Source of the DNA: SZUA-37 sp964472525
GTDB lineage: Bacteria; Pseudomonadota; Gammaproteobacteria; UBA6429; Thiohalophilaceae
Direction: 5' to 3'
Length of the DNA stretch: 64,000 nucleotides
Assembly (NCBI GenBank): GCA_964472525.1
Contig: CAYYLL010000006.1
Span: forward strand, 1 to 64,000
This document shows positions 37,251 to 46,356 of this stretch, in pieces. The notes beneath the pieces are model-generated. The model had not been told where the DNA came from and made no database searches. It saw nothing but the letters and a program-made list of their open reading frames with translations. Positions within the stretch are counted from its first letter, which is position 1. The number at the start of each line of letters is the position of its first letter. A program made the translations under genes and the position numbers.

Positions 37251-37290
37251 GCTTCACTGGAACCCGATTTAATCGGGTTGACCGGGAAGC
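37251..37290 (+). promoter_or_regulatory. S6:S18 ribosomal protein leader RNA motif
   Basis: The rpsF 5' UTR can form an outer stem GCTTC (37251-37255) with GAAGC (37286-37290), an inner hairpin AACCCGA (37261-37267) with TCGGGTT (37273-37279), and a CCG trinucleotide at 37282-37284 on the 3' side between the stems. This is the described S6:S18-binding motif, in which the CCG bulge mimics the 16S rRNA site. S6-S18 complex binding should repress translation of rpsF. It ends about 23 bases before the rpsF ATG, with Shine-Dalgarno GAGGAG in between. Confidence 0.85.
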
Positions 37291-37313
37291 TACTTTAACC
37301 ATGAGGAGCATTT

Positions 37314-37751
37314 ATGCGTCATTATGAAATCGTTTTTCTCGTTCACCCTGATCAGAGTGAACAAGTCCCTGCCATGGTCGACAAATATAAGTCGGGCATT
37401 GAATCTAATGGTGGCAAAATCCATCGTTATGAAGACTGGGGACGTCGTCTTTTAGCTTATCCTATTCAAAAAATTCACAAAGCACATTATATTCTAATGA
37501 ATGTTGAGTGTGGTCAGGAATCATTGGATGAATTAACAAATACCTTCCGTTTTAATGATGCGGTTATTCGCCACATGGTTATTCGTCGCAAAAAAGCCAT
37601 TACCGAGCCTTCGTTAATGGTGAAAAAAGACGAGCGTGATGATTCAAGCGCAGACAGAAAACCTGCTCCTGTACAAACACCGGCCGCTGAACCAACGCCA
37701 ACGCCTGTTGAGCCATCGTCAGATGAACCAAAACCAGAAGCTGCTGCTTAA
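37314..37751 (+). CDS. rpsF: 30S ribosomal protein S6 with acidic tail
   Basis: The first 100 residues are standard S6 (MRHYEIVFLVHPDQSEQVP..., then YEDWGRRLLAYPIQK and FNDAVIRHMVIRRKKA). The remaining 45 residues are a D/E/P-rich, disordered extension (for example PVQTPAAEPTPTPVEPSS). E. coli S6 also has an acidic end that RimK modifies by adding glutamates, but this tail has no E-E terminus and ends AAA. Strong Shine-Dalgarno GAGGAG. First gene of rpsF-rpsR-DUF2232-rplI. Confidence 0.97.
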   Translation: MRHYEIVFLVHPDQSEQVPAMVDKYKSGIESNGGKIHRYEDWGRRLLAYPIQKIHKAHYILMNVECGQESLDELTNTFRFNDAVIRHMVIRRKKAITEPSLMVKKDERDDSSADRKPAPVQTPAAEPTPTPVEPSSDEPKPEAAA

Positions 37752-37773
37752 TTATTAAGAGAAGGAATAGAAT

Positions 37774-38004
37774 ATGTCACGTTATTTTCGTCGTCGTAAA
37801 TTTTGTCGCTTTACAGCCGATAAAGTAGAAGAAATTGATTACAAAGATATTGCAACGTTAAAAGCCAACGTTACTGAAAGCGGTAAAATTGTGCCTAGCC
37901 GTATTACGGGTACCAAAGCACGTTACCAACGTCAGCTTTCAACGGCGGTTAAGCGCGCACGTTATCTTGCGCTTATTCCGTATACAGATTCGCATAGCCA
38001 ATAG
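37774..38004 (+). CDS. rpsR: 30S ribosomal protein S18
   Basis: The 76-residue product has the S18 signature RRRKFCRFTADKVEEIDYKD and SRITGTKARYQRQLSTAVKRARYLALIPY. It binds S6 on the platform of the small subunit. A Shine-Dalgarno AAGGAA lies 9 bases upstream. Directly follows rpsF (22-base gap). Confidence 0.98.
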   Translation: MSRYFRRRKFCRFTADKVEEIDYKDIATLKANVTESGKIVPSRITGTKARYQRQLSTAVKRARYLALIPYTDSHSQ

Positions 38005-38021
38005 CCTTCGAAGGTTTCCCT

Positions 38022-38930
38022 ATGCAGGCGATTGCCGCATTTGTATTACGTGGTCGTAATCAAGCTATTTTAAGCACCATTGGTTTTGCCACGTTGGCAT
38101 TATTTTTTACGCCACTGGGTTTATTCAGTGCCGCGTCCATCGGTTTAGTTACTTTGGTTCACGGTGCAAAACAGGGGTTGACGATTACCGTTATTACTTC
38201 TGTTTTTATGCTGGTAATTACCAAAATCACTGGCCAGTTAGGCTTGGGTATTGAGTATGTTGTTTTTTACTGGGTACCCGTTTGGTTTCTGGCACAATTA
38301 CTAGCACGGCAAGTTTCGTTGTCGTTGGTTGTGTCTTTTGCAGCGTTGGTTGGAATATTTGCTGCCATTGTGATGGCCTCTTTGTATTTTAACTATGAGG
38401 CACAATGGAATAAGATTGTTCTTGATAACTTATTGCCGGCCTTTAAAGATGCAAAAATGAACTTGTCGGATGAGCAGCTAAAGGCTTTTGTGCTTAATCT
38501 TGGCAGGTTGGTTGTGACTTATGGCGCGGCCTACTGGATGCTAAGTATGTGTGCCAGCTTATTTTTAGCACGTTGGTGGCAGGCATTACTTTTTCATCCC
38601 GGTGGATTCGGGGATGAGTTTAGAAAACTGCGTTTGGGTATTAGTACTGCGGTTGGCAGTATGTTATTAATCGCTGTGGCTGTTAGTATTCGCAGTGGGT
38701 TGTTTCATCAAATCCTTGTGGGCAGTGCTGCAGTTGTGATGGTACTTTTTTTACTGCAAGGCTTGGCAATTGCACATTATCTTGCCGCTGTACGCAAACT
38801 TAAAACAGTATGGTTGTACCTGTTGTATTTATTGTTAATAGTGTTAATGCCATATGAGTTATTTTTAATCGCCTTTATTGGTTTAAGTGACAATTGGGCA
38901 AATTACCGGGCACGTATAAAGCCGGTATAA
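38022..38930 (+). CDS. DUF2232 membrane protein
   Basis: The 302-residue protein is strongly hydrophobic with about eight membrane helices and lies between rpsR and rplI, where many gammaproteobacteria have a DUF2232 (YybS-like) gene. Family function is unknown; an ECF-transporter-like or cell-envelope role has been proposed only by similarity. The ATG is 17 bases after the rpsR stop. Family assignment is from position and topology. Confidence 0.7.
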   Translation: MQAIAAFVLRGRNQAILSTIGFATLALFFTPLGLFSAASIGLVTLVHGAKQGLTITVITSVFMLVITKITGQLGLGIEYVVFYWVPVWFLAQLLARQVSLSLVVSFAALVGIFAAIVMASLYFNYEAQWNKIVLDNLLPAFKDAKMNLSDEQLKAFVLNLGRLVVTYGAAYWMLSMCASLFLARWWQALLFHPGGFGDEFRKLRLGISTAVGSMLLIAVAVSIRSGLFHQILVGSAAVVMVLFLLQGLAIAHYLAAVRKLKTVWLYLLYLLLIVLMPYELFLIAFIGLSDNWANYRARIKPV

Positions 38931-38984
38931 ATAAATTTAAAATGAGGCCATTGAAGTGGTCGTATTGACTAGAGGTAAACAAAG

Positions 38985-39434
38985 ATGGAAGTAATTTTAT
39001 TAGAAAAAGTGGCTAACCTGGGTAACCTGGGTGACAAAGTTAACGTTCGTCCGGGTTATGGTCGTAATTTTTTAGTGCCCAATAAAAAAGCTGTTCCTGC
39101 AACAAAAGATAATTTGGCCATGTTTGAAGAACGTCGTGCAGAATTAGAAAAAACAGCAGCAGAAACATTAGTAGCAGCGCAAACACGGGCAGAACAACTC
39201 GCAGCATTGGATGCGATTACAATTGTCGCTAATGCCAGTGATGAAGGTAAATTATTTGGTTCTGTTGCCGTGAGTGATATTGCTAAAGCCGTAACCGATG
39301 CAGGTGTTGAAGTTTCTAAGCAAGAAGTAAGTATGCCAGAAGGCCCTATTCATGCTATTGGTGAATATGATATTGCTATTCGTGTACATTCTGATGTTAC
39401 ACAAAATGTTAAGGTTGTTGTTGAAGCAGAATAA
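38985..39434 (+). CDS. rplI: 50S ribosomal protein L9
   Basis: Starts MEVILLEKVANLGNLGDKVNVRPGYG-RNFL, the L9 N-terminal domain signature, followed by a long linking helix and the C-terminal domain (about 85-149). 149 residues is typical. An AGAGG Shine-Dalgarno precedes the ATG. It ends the ribosomal operon, with a terminator hairpin about 65 bases downstream. Confidence 0.98.
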   Translation: MEVILLEKVANLGNLGDKVNVRPGYGRNFLVPNKKAVPATKDNLAMFEERRAELEKTAAETLVAAQTRAEQLAALDAITIVANASDEGKLFGSVAVSDIAKAVTDAGVEVSKQEVSMPEGPIHAIGEYDIAIRVHSDVTQNVKVVVEAE

Positions 39435-39497
39435 ATCAACATCTTAGCAAATAAAGTTAATTTGCAAGTTAAAAGTCATTTCTAACTATACTTCCCG

Positions 39498-39518
39498 CCC
39501 GGCACATTTCGTGCCGGG
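39498..39518 (+). terminator. Hairpin terminator after rplI
   Basis: An 8-bp GC-rich stem CCCGGCAC (39498-39505) with GTGCCGGG (39511-39518) around a five-base loop is followed by TTATGTTTGTTT. The T-run is interrupted, but position between rplI and dnaB fits an intrinsic terminator. Confidence 0.75.
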
Positions 39519-39706
39519 TTATGTTTGTTTATCACCAAATACTAATTTTAATATTATTTTTTTTCTAAAAGATGCTTAATAAATAACAGTCTTTTTGAAA
39601 TTCGTGTGGTATTATTTTTTGTACTCTGCGTAAGTTTTAATGTCACATAAATAAACCTGATTTACGTAAATATATCCATTATAAATATACGAAGAACGAT
39701 AAAACC

Positions 39707-41101
39707 ATGCAGGAAGTTGTATTCCCTCACGCATCGAATGATCGAGCGGATAAATTAAAGCTACCCCCTTATTCTATTGAGGCAGAGCAATCTGTGTTGG
39801 GTGGTTTAATGATTGACAATAACACTTGGGAGCAAGTGGCCGATCAGATTGCAGAAAATGATTTTTATCGACGTGATCACCGATTGGTCTTTCGTGCCAT
39901 TGCGGCATTAGCTGAAAAGGATCAACCCTTAGATGTTATTACTTTATCTGAATGGTTAGAGCAACAAAAAGAATTAGAGAATGTGGGGGGCTTAAGTTAT
40001 TTAGGCGCACTCGCAAAGAACACACCTACCTCCGCTAATATTAAAGCCTATGCGGCTATTGTGCGTGAGCGTTCGGTTTTGCGGCAGCTTATCCGTGTTT
40101 CGACCGACATAGCCGAGTCGGCTTATAATACCGAAGGTCGCAGCAGTGTAGAAATTCTAGACGAAGCAGAGCGGCAGGTTTTTCAAATTGCTGAGCAGGG
40201 TGCAAGAACCAATCAAGGTTATAAATCGGTTACCGAATTAATGGGTAATGCATTGGAAAAAATTCAAACCTTGTTTGAAAATGATGAGGCTTATACAGGC
40301 GTCCCCACTGGCTTTGACGACTTCGATATAAAAACATCCGGCCTACAACCTTCCGACTTGATTATTATTGCTGGGCGACCTTCCATGGGTAAAACATCCT
40401 TTGCGATGAATATTGTGGAAAGTGTTGCGGTTAAGGCAAAACAAACCGTAGCTGTATTCAGTATGGAAATGCCCGGTGACCAACTGGTGATGCGTATGTT
40501 GTCATCGTTAGGACGTATTGATTCGAACAAAGTTAGAACCGGTAAGTTAGAAGATACCGATTGGCCTCGTTTAACTTCGGCTGTGAATATTTTAAATGAA
40601 GCTCCTATCTTTATTGACGACACACCGAGCATGTCGCCAATGGAAATTCGCGCCCGCTCAAGACGAATTAAAAAAGAACATGGTCTCGGTTTAATCGTGA
40701 TTGATTACTTGCAACTGATGCAAGTCAGTGGCAGCAGTGAAAACCGCGCAACAGAAATATCTGAAATATCACGTTCATTAAAAGGACTGGCAAAAGAACT
40801 GGGTGTGCCGGTTATTGCTTTGTCGCAGTTAAATCGTTCTTTGGAGCAACGACCAAACAAACGTCCAGTGATGTCAGATTTACGTGAATCGGGTGCTATC
40901 GAGCAGGATGCCGATTTAATTGTTTTCATCTACCGCGATGAAGTGTATAACGAAGATAGCCCCGACAAAGGCTCAGCAGAAATTATTATCGGCAAACAAC
41001 GGAATGGACCTATTGGTATGTCACGCTTAACCTTCTTAGGTAAGTACACCAAGTTTGAAAATTACATTGGCAATAGTGCTGCACCTTCATTTGAGGGTTA
41101 A
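39707..41101 (+). CDS. dnaB: Replicative DNA helicase DnaB
   Basis: The 464-residue protein has the N-terminal primase-interaction domain (PPYSIEAEQSVLGGLMID) and the RecA-like helicase domain with Walker A GRPSMGKTSFAMN, Walker B LIVIDYLQLM and the SDLRESGAIEQDAD motif. The hexamer unwinds DNA ahead of the fork. No intein is present at the Walker A site. It lies two bases before alr, the standard dnaB-alr order. Confidence 0.98.
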   Translation: MQEVVFPHASNDRADKLKLPPYSIEAEQSVLGGLMIDNNTWEQVADQIAENDFYRRDHRLVFRAIAALAEKDQPLDVITLSEWLEQQKELENVGGLSYLGALAKNTPTSANIKAYAAIVRERSVLRQLIRVSTDIAESAYNTEGRSSVEILDEAERQVFQIAEQGARTNQGYKSVTELMGNALEKIQTLFENDEAYTGVPTGFDDFDIKTSGLQPSDLIIIAGRPSMGKTSFAMNIVESVAVKAKQTVAVFSMEMPGDQLVMRMLSSLGRIDSNKVRTGKLEDTDWPRLTSAVNILNEAPIFIDDTPSMSPMEIRARSRRIKKEHGLGLIVIDYLQLMQVSGSSENRATEISEISRSLKGLAKELGVPVIALSQLNRSLEQRPNKRPVMSDLRESGAIEQDADLIVFIYRDEVYNEDSPDKGSAEIIIGKQRNGPIGMSRLTFLGKYTKFENYIGNSAAPSFEG

Positions 41102-41103
41102 TT

Positions 41104-42216
41104 ATGAGTCGAGTTACTCGCGCTACGATTAACCTTGCAGCATTAAAACATAACCTTGCGGTTGTAAAACAGGCTGCCCCTCTACAAAAAATAATGGCGG
41201 TGATTAAAGCCGATGCCTATGGGCATGGGATGGCACGTATTGCGCAGGCTTTAAAAGAAATTTTAAGCGAGCAAGATGCCTTTGCGGTGGCCTCAATTGA
41301 TGAAGCCGTTATGTTACGTGCAGTGGGTATTGCACATTCTATTGTTGTGTTGGAAGGTTTTAATTCGTCGACGGATCTCACTTTAATTCAGCAGCATAAT
41401 ATTAGCGTCGTTGTTCATCATATTAGTCAGGTCATATTATTAGAACTTCACCCAGAACAAGCGAACAATATAAAAAGTTGGTTAAAAATAGACACCGGAA
41501 TGCACCGGCTAGGTTTTGCACCTGACGATGTTAAAAAAATGTATCAACGGTTATTAAATGCGGGTGTGGATACTGAGATTGGTTTAATGACCCATCTAGC
41601 CAATGCTGATGATCTTGACGAGACTAAAAGTGAAACACAAATTGAATTATTTAACCAGATTGTGTCGGGCAATCCAGCTGAAACCAGTTTGGCAAACTCT
41701 GCCGCTATTTTAGGTTGGCCCGCAGCACATGGCCACTGGGTACGTCCCGGTATTATGTTGTATGGTGTTAATCCTTTTGTTTATTCAACTGAACGTGGTG
41801 CGGTTAAAGTAGAACATGATTTAAATCCTGTGATGACTTTATCCGCGTCATTGATTGCGATTAATAAAGTTTTAAAAGACGAAAAGGTTGGCTACGGTAG
41901 CACTTGGCAATGCCCTGAAGATATGCTCGTGGGCGTGGTGTCGATTGGTTATGGTGACGGTTACCCACGTCATGTCCCATCAGGTACACCCGTGTTAGTC
42001 AATGGGCAACGAGCCACTTTAATTGGTCGAGTATCAATGGATATGATCATGGTTGATTTACGCGAACAGCCTGATGCAAAAGTTGGTGATGAAGTTATTG
42101 TATGGGGAGAAGGTTTGCCGGTGGAAGAAATTGCAGCGGCTGCTGGTACCATTGGTTATGAACTTTTATGCGGGGTAACTAGGCGGGTTGTCTTCGAATA
42201 CATGGACCCTGAATAA
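41104..42216 (+). CDS. alr: Alanine racemase
   Basis: The PLP-binding lysine is K35 in AVIKADAYGHGM, and the catalytic tyrosine lies in the VGYGSTW-containing C-terminal domain near residue 260. The segment MIMVDLRE matches the family end. The enzyme makes D-alanine for peptidoglycan. Length 370 is normal. It begins two bases after the dnaB stop, so the genes are probably coupled. Confidence 0.97.
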   Translation: MSRVTRATINLAALKHNLAVVKQAAPLQKIMAVIKADAYGHGMARIAQALKEILSEQDAFAVASIDEAVMLRAVGIAHSIVVLEGFNSSTDLTLIQQHNISVVVHHISQVILLELHPEQANNIKSWLKIDTGMHRLGFAPDDVKKMYQRLLNAGVDTEIGLMTHLANADDLDETKSETQIELFNQIVSGNPAETSLANSAAILGWPAAHGHWVRPGIMLYGVNPFVYSTERGAVKVEHDLNPVMTLSASLIAINKVLKDEKVGYGSTWQCPEDMLVGVVSIGYGDGYPRHVPSGTPVLVNGQRATLIGRVSMDMIMVDLREQPDAKVGDEVIVWGEGLPVEEIAAAAGTIGYELLCGVTRRVVFEYMDPE

Positions 42217-42222
42217 ATATAA

Positions 42223-43593
42223 ATGGCAAAAGCAAAGCAAATATACAGTTGCAGTGCATGTGGCGCACAGGCACCTAAGTGGGGTGGACAATGTACCGAT
42301 TGTGGTGCATGGAATACGTTGGTTGAAGTAACGGCAATGACGGCATCGAATGCGACGCGTATGCCACGTTACAGTGGTTTTTCGGGCGATGCTAAAAATG
42401 GTCAGGTGCAGGTGCTAGCCGATGTTCAAGCTACAGAACTCACACGCTATAGTTGTGGTATCGAAGAATTTGACCGAGTATTGGGTGGTGGTTTGGTACC
42501 GGGCTCGGTGGTCTTAATCGGTGGTGATCCGGGTATAGGTAAATCGACTTTACTGTTACAAACCTTGGTCGCATTGGCCGAAACATCTAAAACACTCTAT
42601 GTCACAGGTGAGGAATCACTCGAGCAAGTCAGTATGCGTGCGCAACGGCTTAACCTGAACACTGAAAAAGTAAATGTACTTACCGAAACACAGGTTGAAA
42701 GTATTTTAAAAATAGCACAGCTTGAAAAACCTGCTGTGATGGTGATTGATTCTATTCAGGCGGTGTATACCGAGGCCGTTCAGTCGGCTCCCGGAGGGGT
42801 GGCACAAGTACGTGAGTCGGCAGCGCAACTGGTACGTTATGCCAAGCAAACCGGCACGGCTTTGTTTTTAGTGGGGCATGTCACCAAAGAAGGCGCTTTA
42901 GCGGGGCCGCGTGTGTTAGAACATATGGTGGATACCGTTTTATATTTTGAAGGTGACAGTGGTAGCCGTTATCGTTTAGTACGTGCTATTAAAAATCGTT
43001 TTGGTGCGATTAACGAACTGGGTGTGTTTGCGATGACGGGTAAAGGTTTACGCGAAGTGACTAACCCATCGGCTATTTTTTTATCGCGCCATGAGGAAGT
43101 CGTGCCGGGTACTGTGGTGATGGTCACGCTTGAAGGTAGTCGGCCTTTATTAGTCGAAGTACAAGCCTTAGTCGATGAAAGTCATTTAGGTAATCCACGT
43201 CGGGTAACTACGGGTTTGGAAACCAACCGTTTAGCAATGTTACTGGCTGTATTAAGCCGTCATGCTGGTATTATGATGCACGACCAAGATGTGTTTGCCA
43301 ATGTGGTTGGTGGAGTGCGTGTCACTGAAACCGGTGCCGACCTTGCCGTACTACTTGCGATTACCTCTAGTTTACGCAGTAAAACTATTTCCGAAGATTT
43401 AATTGTTTTTGGTGAAGTGGGGTTAGCCGGAGAAATTCGCCCAGTTCCCAATGGCCAAGAACGCTTATACGAAGCGGCCAAACATGGTTTTAAACAAGCC
43501 ATTATTCCCAAAGCCAATGCACCGCGTGAAACACCGAAGGGCATGACGATTTATCCTGTGACACGATTAGATGAGGCGTTGGATAAAATATAA
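42223..43593 (+). CDS. radA: DNA repair protein RadA
   Basis: N-terminal C4 zinc finger CSACGAQAPKWGGQCTDCGA, RecA-like core with Walker A GGDPGIGKSTLLLQ, the RadA-specific KNRFG motif (AIKNRFGAINELG) and a C-terminal Lon-like domain. RadA drives branch migration in recombination. 456 residues, normal. It ends the dnaB-alr-radA run and converges on a broken gene 11 bases later. Confidence 0.97.
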   Translation: MAKAKQIYSCSACGAQAPKWGGQCTDCGAWNTLVEVTAMTASNATRMPRYSGFSGDAKNGQVQVLADVQATELTRYSCGIEEFDRVLGGGLVPGSVVLIGGDPGIGKSTLLLQTLVALAETSKTLYVTGEESLEQVSMRAQRLNLNTEKVNVLTETQVESILKIAQLEKPAVMVIDSIQAVYTEAVQSAPGGVAQVRESAAQLVRYAKQTGTALFLVGHVTKEGALAGPRVLEHMVDTVLYFEGDSGSRYRLVRAIKNRFGAINELGVFAMTGKGLREVTNPSAIFLSRHEEVVPGTVVMVTLEGSRPLLVEVQALVDESHLGNPRRVTTGLETNRLAMLLAVLSRHAGIMMHDQDVFANVVGGVRVTETGADLAVLLAITSSLRSKTISEDLIVFGEVGLAGEIRPVPNGQERLYEAAKHGFKQAIIPKANAPRETPKGMTIYPVTRLDEALDKI

Positions 43594-43604
43594 TTGCTGC
43601 TGTA

Positions 43605-44651
43605 CTATTTGATACAATTATTATTCATACTGTTTAGTTTCCAAAATCGATGATTTGCTGGCTTACCCGAGAGTTTATCTAATACTTCTCTTCTAAAACT
43701 TATTGTTGGCTTTGAGAAAAAGGCTATTTCTTTATTTGTCATTATTTCAGATGCACCACGAGCAAAGCATTGGCAATATTTTTTTAGTTCTTCACTATAA
43801 CCATATCTCAGCGGATTGGCACATTGCCTGAATATTTTGTCGAGATTAAAAGCTCGTTCTTCATCAGTAATTTTTTCTGCAATAATGGTTGTTAAGGGCG
43901 CACTCTCTTTACTGGCATTTTGTATAAATATTTTGGCTGATTGAATGGATGGCTGCTTATGAGCTGCTCGCCAGAAATTTTCACGTATTTGATAGGTTGT
44001 TGCTGAATTACATGTTGCCAATTGTAAGAATCGCATAAATTGAAGGGTTAATGACCGTTTAATTGTATTATTTTTTAGATCCGATATGACTTCCGTGAAA
44101 GTTTTTTTACCTTTAAAGTATCCATTTTTAAATATTGTTTGCATATCTTTTATTTGTTGGAATACATTTTTGAGATCATAAGTTTTTATAGGTTTTTTAT
44201 AGGCATCGTATTTATCGATAAAGCGTGGCTCAATAAAAATATCAACAACAATGGGTTTGTCGCGGCGTATTTCATATCCATTGTTATCTTTGTATATCTT
44301 TTGCTTTATATACCCTCGATTAACTGAATTTTTTGGCAGATTCCCCCTACAATTATTTGAATATGCTATTTGAAACATATTATAATTTGCTTTAAAAACG
44401 ACGCTATTATTTGTATTGTGAAAATCACCATCAAATATTTTTCGTGCTGTAGAAAAATTTGAAAAATTTCCCCAAAAGGCATTTTCCTTATAAACAATTC
44501 CCTTGGAATAAGAAGATTTTATTTTTTTAGAAATAGCTGCTATTTTTTTCTGGTGTCTATGTTTTCGTTGAGATGCTTTTAAATAATATTGCTTTTTTTT
44601 ATCGATGAGTTTTTTGTTTTTATAGTTTATTTTTGCCAGTTTTTCTTGGCA
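43605..44651 (-). pseudogene. Distal part of a nonsense-split secreted-protein gene
   Basis: The frame is open on the minus strand from 44651 to the stop at 43605, but its first ATG is at 44378 (a 257-residue product). Bases 44651-44379 encode coding-like sequence (for example STARKIFDGDFHNTNNSVVF) with no ATG, GTG or TTG. It is in the same frame as the upstream half at 44652-45197, separated only by a TAA at 44652-44654. A K/Q-rich helical region runs across that stop. One gene of about 530 codons with a nonsense mutation is the simplest reading. I do not recognise its family; a cluster of basic and cysteine residues sits near the C-terminus. Confidence 0.6.
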
Positions 44652-45197
44652 TTATTTTTTGTTTATCTGAATTTGTTTTTTTGTTTCTATTGATGTATTG
44701 TTGTAGACTGAAACTGCATCCTTTGGGGATGAATATTCCTTTCCCAGTGAATAGATCCATTGGCCTTTCTTGGAACCACCCCTTGCTATTACAAAATTAT
44801 CTTCTTTAGGATAGTGTGCTGTTTTGTTAAAATATTTTTGAGTATTGTAGTAGTGACGAATAAGGGGGAATTGTTGTTTTGGGTTGGACTTCAAAAGAAC
44901 CGGAAGTAATGATTTTTTAAACAGTTCAAGTATTTCTTTTTTGTATTGCTGAGTTTTGTAACTGATAATTTGAGTTGATGCTGTAATTTCATGGATTGCA
45001 TTAAAATATTTTACGTTTGAAGAAAGATAATAATTGGTATTGTTAATGGAAGTAATAAATTCCCCACTACAAATATTCTGCAAAAGCATTTGTTGTTGTC
45101 TTTGTTGAACCATGTTTTTTTCGGCAGCAGCAGAGAATATAATAAAATAGCTAAGGATAATGAACGTAATTGTTGTGCTATAAGACTGGCTCATCAA
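44652..45197 (-). CDS. Proximal part of a nonsense-split secreted-protein gene
   Basis: This 181-residue frame begins with a signal peptide (hydrophobic core about residues 8-25, cleavage possible after SAAA) and then a polar, Q/N/K-rich sequence that I do not recognise. It ends IETKKQIQINKK before TAA, and the same frame continues for another 349 codons. A hydrophilic exported protein is all that can be said. It may still be expressed as a truncated product. No Shine-Dalgarno stronger than GAGGAG (plus CTCCTC at about 45202) is needed: that one is well placed. Confidence 0.55.
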   Translation of the reverse strand: MMSQSYSTTITFIILSYFIIFSAAAEKNMVQQRQQQMLLQNICSGEFITSINNTNYYLSSNVKYFNAIHEITASTQIISYKTQQYKKEILELFKKSLLPVLLKSNPKQQFPLIRHYYNTQKYFNKTAHYPKEDNFVIARGGSKKGQWIYSLGKEYSSPKDAVSVYNNTSIETKKQIQINKK

Positions 45198-45456
45198 TGA
45201 GCTCCTCTTTTTTGAATGGGATAAAACGAGTGATGTTGGAGCATTCCTTAGTTTAATGGATATGAATTTCTACGTTAAACTAACAGAAATTGAGAATGAA
45301 TGTTGTTCTAAATCTGTTTGGCGCCACCTTGCTAGCACCGATAATATTATTGCTAATGAACAAAGCTAGGCGCATGTTCATACCGCAATCAATACATTAG
45401 CTGATGATGTACCAGAAGATTTAGTCAAGGCTATTTTCAAAGCGCACAAACCTTAG
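45184..45456 (+). pseudogene. Decayed ORF remnant
   Basis: One plus-strand frame is open from 45184 to 45456 except for an in-frame TAG at 45367-45369. The peptides on both sides look coding (LINELLFFEWDKTSDVGAF before, AINTLADDVPEDLVKAIF after), so a nonsense-mutated fragment is likely. It overlaps the start of the divergent broken gene. No family is recognised. Confidence 0.3.
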
Positions 45457-45756
45457 ATTATTCATCTAATTCACGTTTCACAGCCTGGGTCAAAAAGTGC
45501 ACTATCCAATCCCTGCCCTGAATAATCTGCATTCGGAGTAAATAAATTCCCTGTTTCTTCAATTCAGTGTAACCCTTTCCGGTCTTCTTGCATCCAATGG
45601 GTAATTAAAACCGTTGGAATTCATTCAGCAATAGCAAGAGGAATAACCATTTAATGTTTTGCTGTGTAAAAATTCAAGGAGGGTGTGATGCTTTAAATAC
45701 TGGAATCAACATAATTAAAATTCTATTACTTCCAATAAATGAAAGAGGATACTGAG
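45457..45756. other. Intergenic region with possible coding debris
   Basis: These 300 bases before the P460 gene contain short interrupted frames on the minus strand (one reads ETGNLFTPNADYSGQGLDSA with stops on both sides), suggesting further decay of an older gene. The end should contain the promoter of the cytochrome gene; no clear boxes were identified. Confidence 0.3.
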
Positions 45757-46329
45757 ATGAGAAAGATAATATCGTTATTTATATTAGTCGTACTGGTCAC
45801 TGTTGGTGCAGCAAGTTGTGCTAATACAAAACAAGGTGGCAAGATGATGAAAGCACCTTTTGGAACGGCTGCCGATGTTGCTTTTGCCAGAACACTGTGG
45901 GTTAAGATGAATGTAGCGGGTTTAAACACAACGGCGGCCACGTTGTATGTTGGTGGGCCACCACATGGAAAAGTTCGTGAAGTTCTGGAAGGAAAAATAA
46001 AGGGTCAACGTGTTATCGTTAAAAGAAATTATCGTGGTAAAGGTATTACTGTCAGGGCGGTTGCAAAAAATCGAGCCAGATATTTGAAAGCCATTACAGT
46101 AATGGCTAAACGTGAAGCAGGCTATGATGCTGATAATAATGACTGGTTTTGGGTTAAGTACAAGCCAAATGGCGAATTATTTACCAATCCCATGGGAATG
46201 AAATTAGCTGGTCGTGTAGCGAAAGGTATGAACAAAGGTTGTATTTCTTGTCATAAATCAGCTTCAGGCAATGATCTTGTTTTTGCTCATAATAAAGAAG
46301 CCAATGCCGAGGTAACAATAGTAAAATAA
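45757..46329 (+). CDS. Cytochrome P460-like lipoprotein
   Basis: The 190-residue protein has a lipoprotein signal peptide with lipobox VGAASC at about residues 15-20 and a single c-type haem motif CISCH near the C-terminus, followed by KSASGNDLVFAH. This end, with DWFWVKYKPNGELF before it, matches the cytochrome P460 family, where the haem is crosslinked to a lysine. Family members oxidise hydroxylamine or detoxify nitric oxide products; the biochemical role of this one is inferred. The start is ATG 45757 (GAGG upstream); an ATG six codons earlier is less likely. A strong terminator follows. Confidence 0.75.
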   Translation: MRKIISLFILVVLVTVGAASCANTKQGGKMMKAPFGTAADVAFARTLWVKMNVAGLNTTAATLYVGGPPHGKVREVLEGKIKGQRVIVKRNYRGKGITVRAVAKNRARYLKAITVMAKREAGYDADNNDWFWVKYKPNGELFTNPMGMKLAGRVAKGMNKGCISCHKSASGNDLVFAHNKEANAEVTIVK

Positions 46330-46356
46330 CGCAATAGATTATTGCTTTAATGACTT

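Noticed and set aside
39707..41101. Possible intein or frameshift in dnaB
   Set aside because: The protein is of normal length with uninterrupted Walker A and B motifs.
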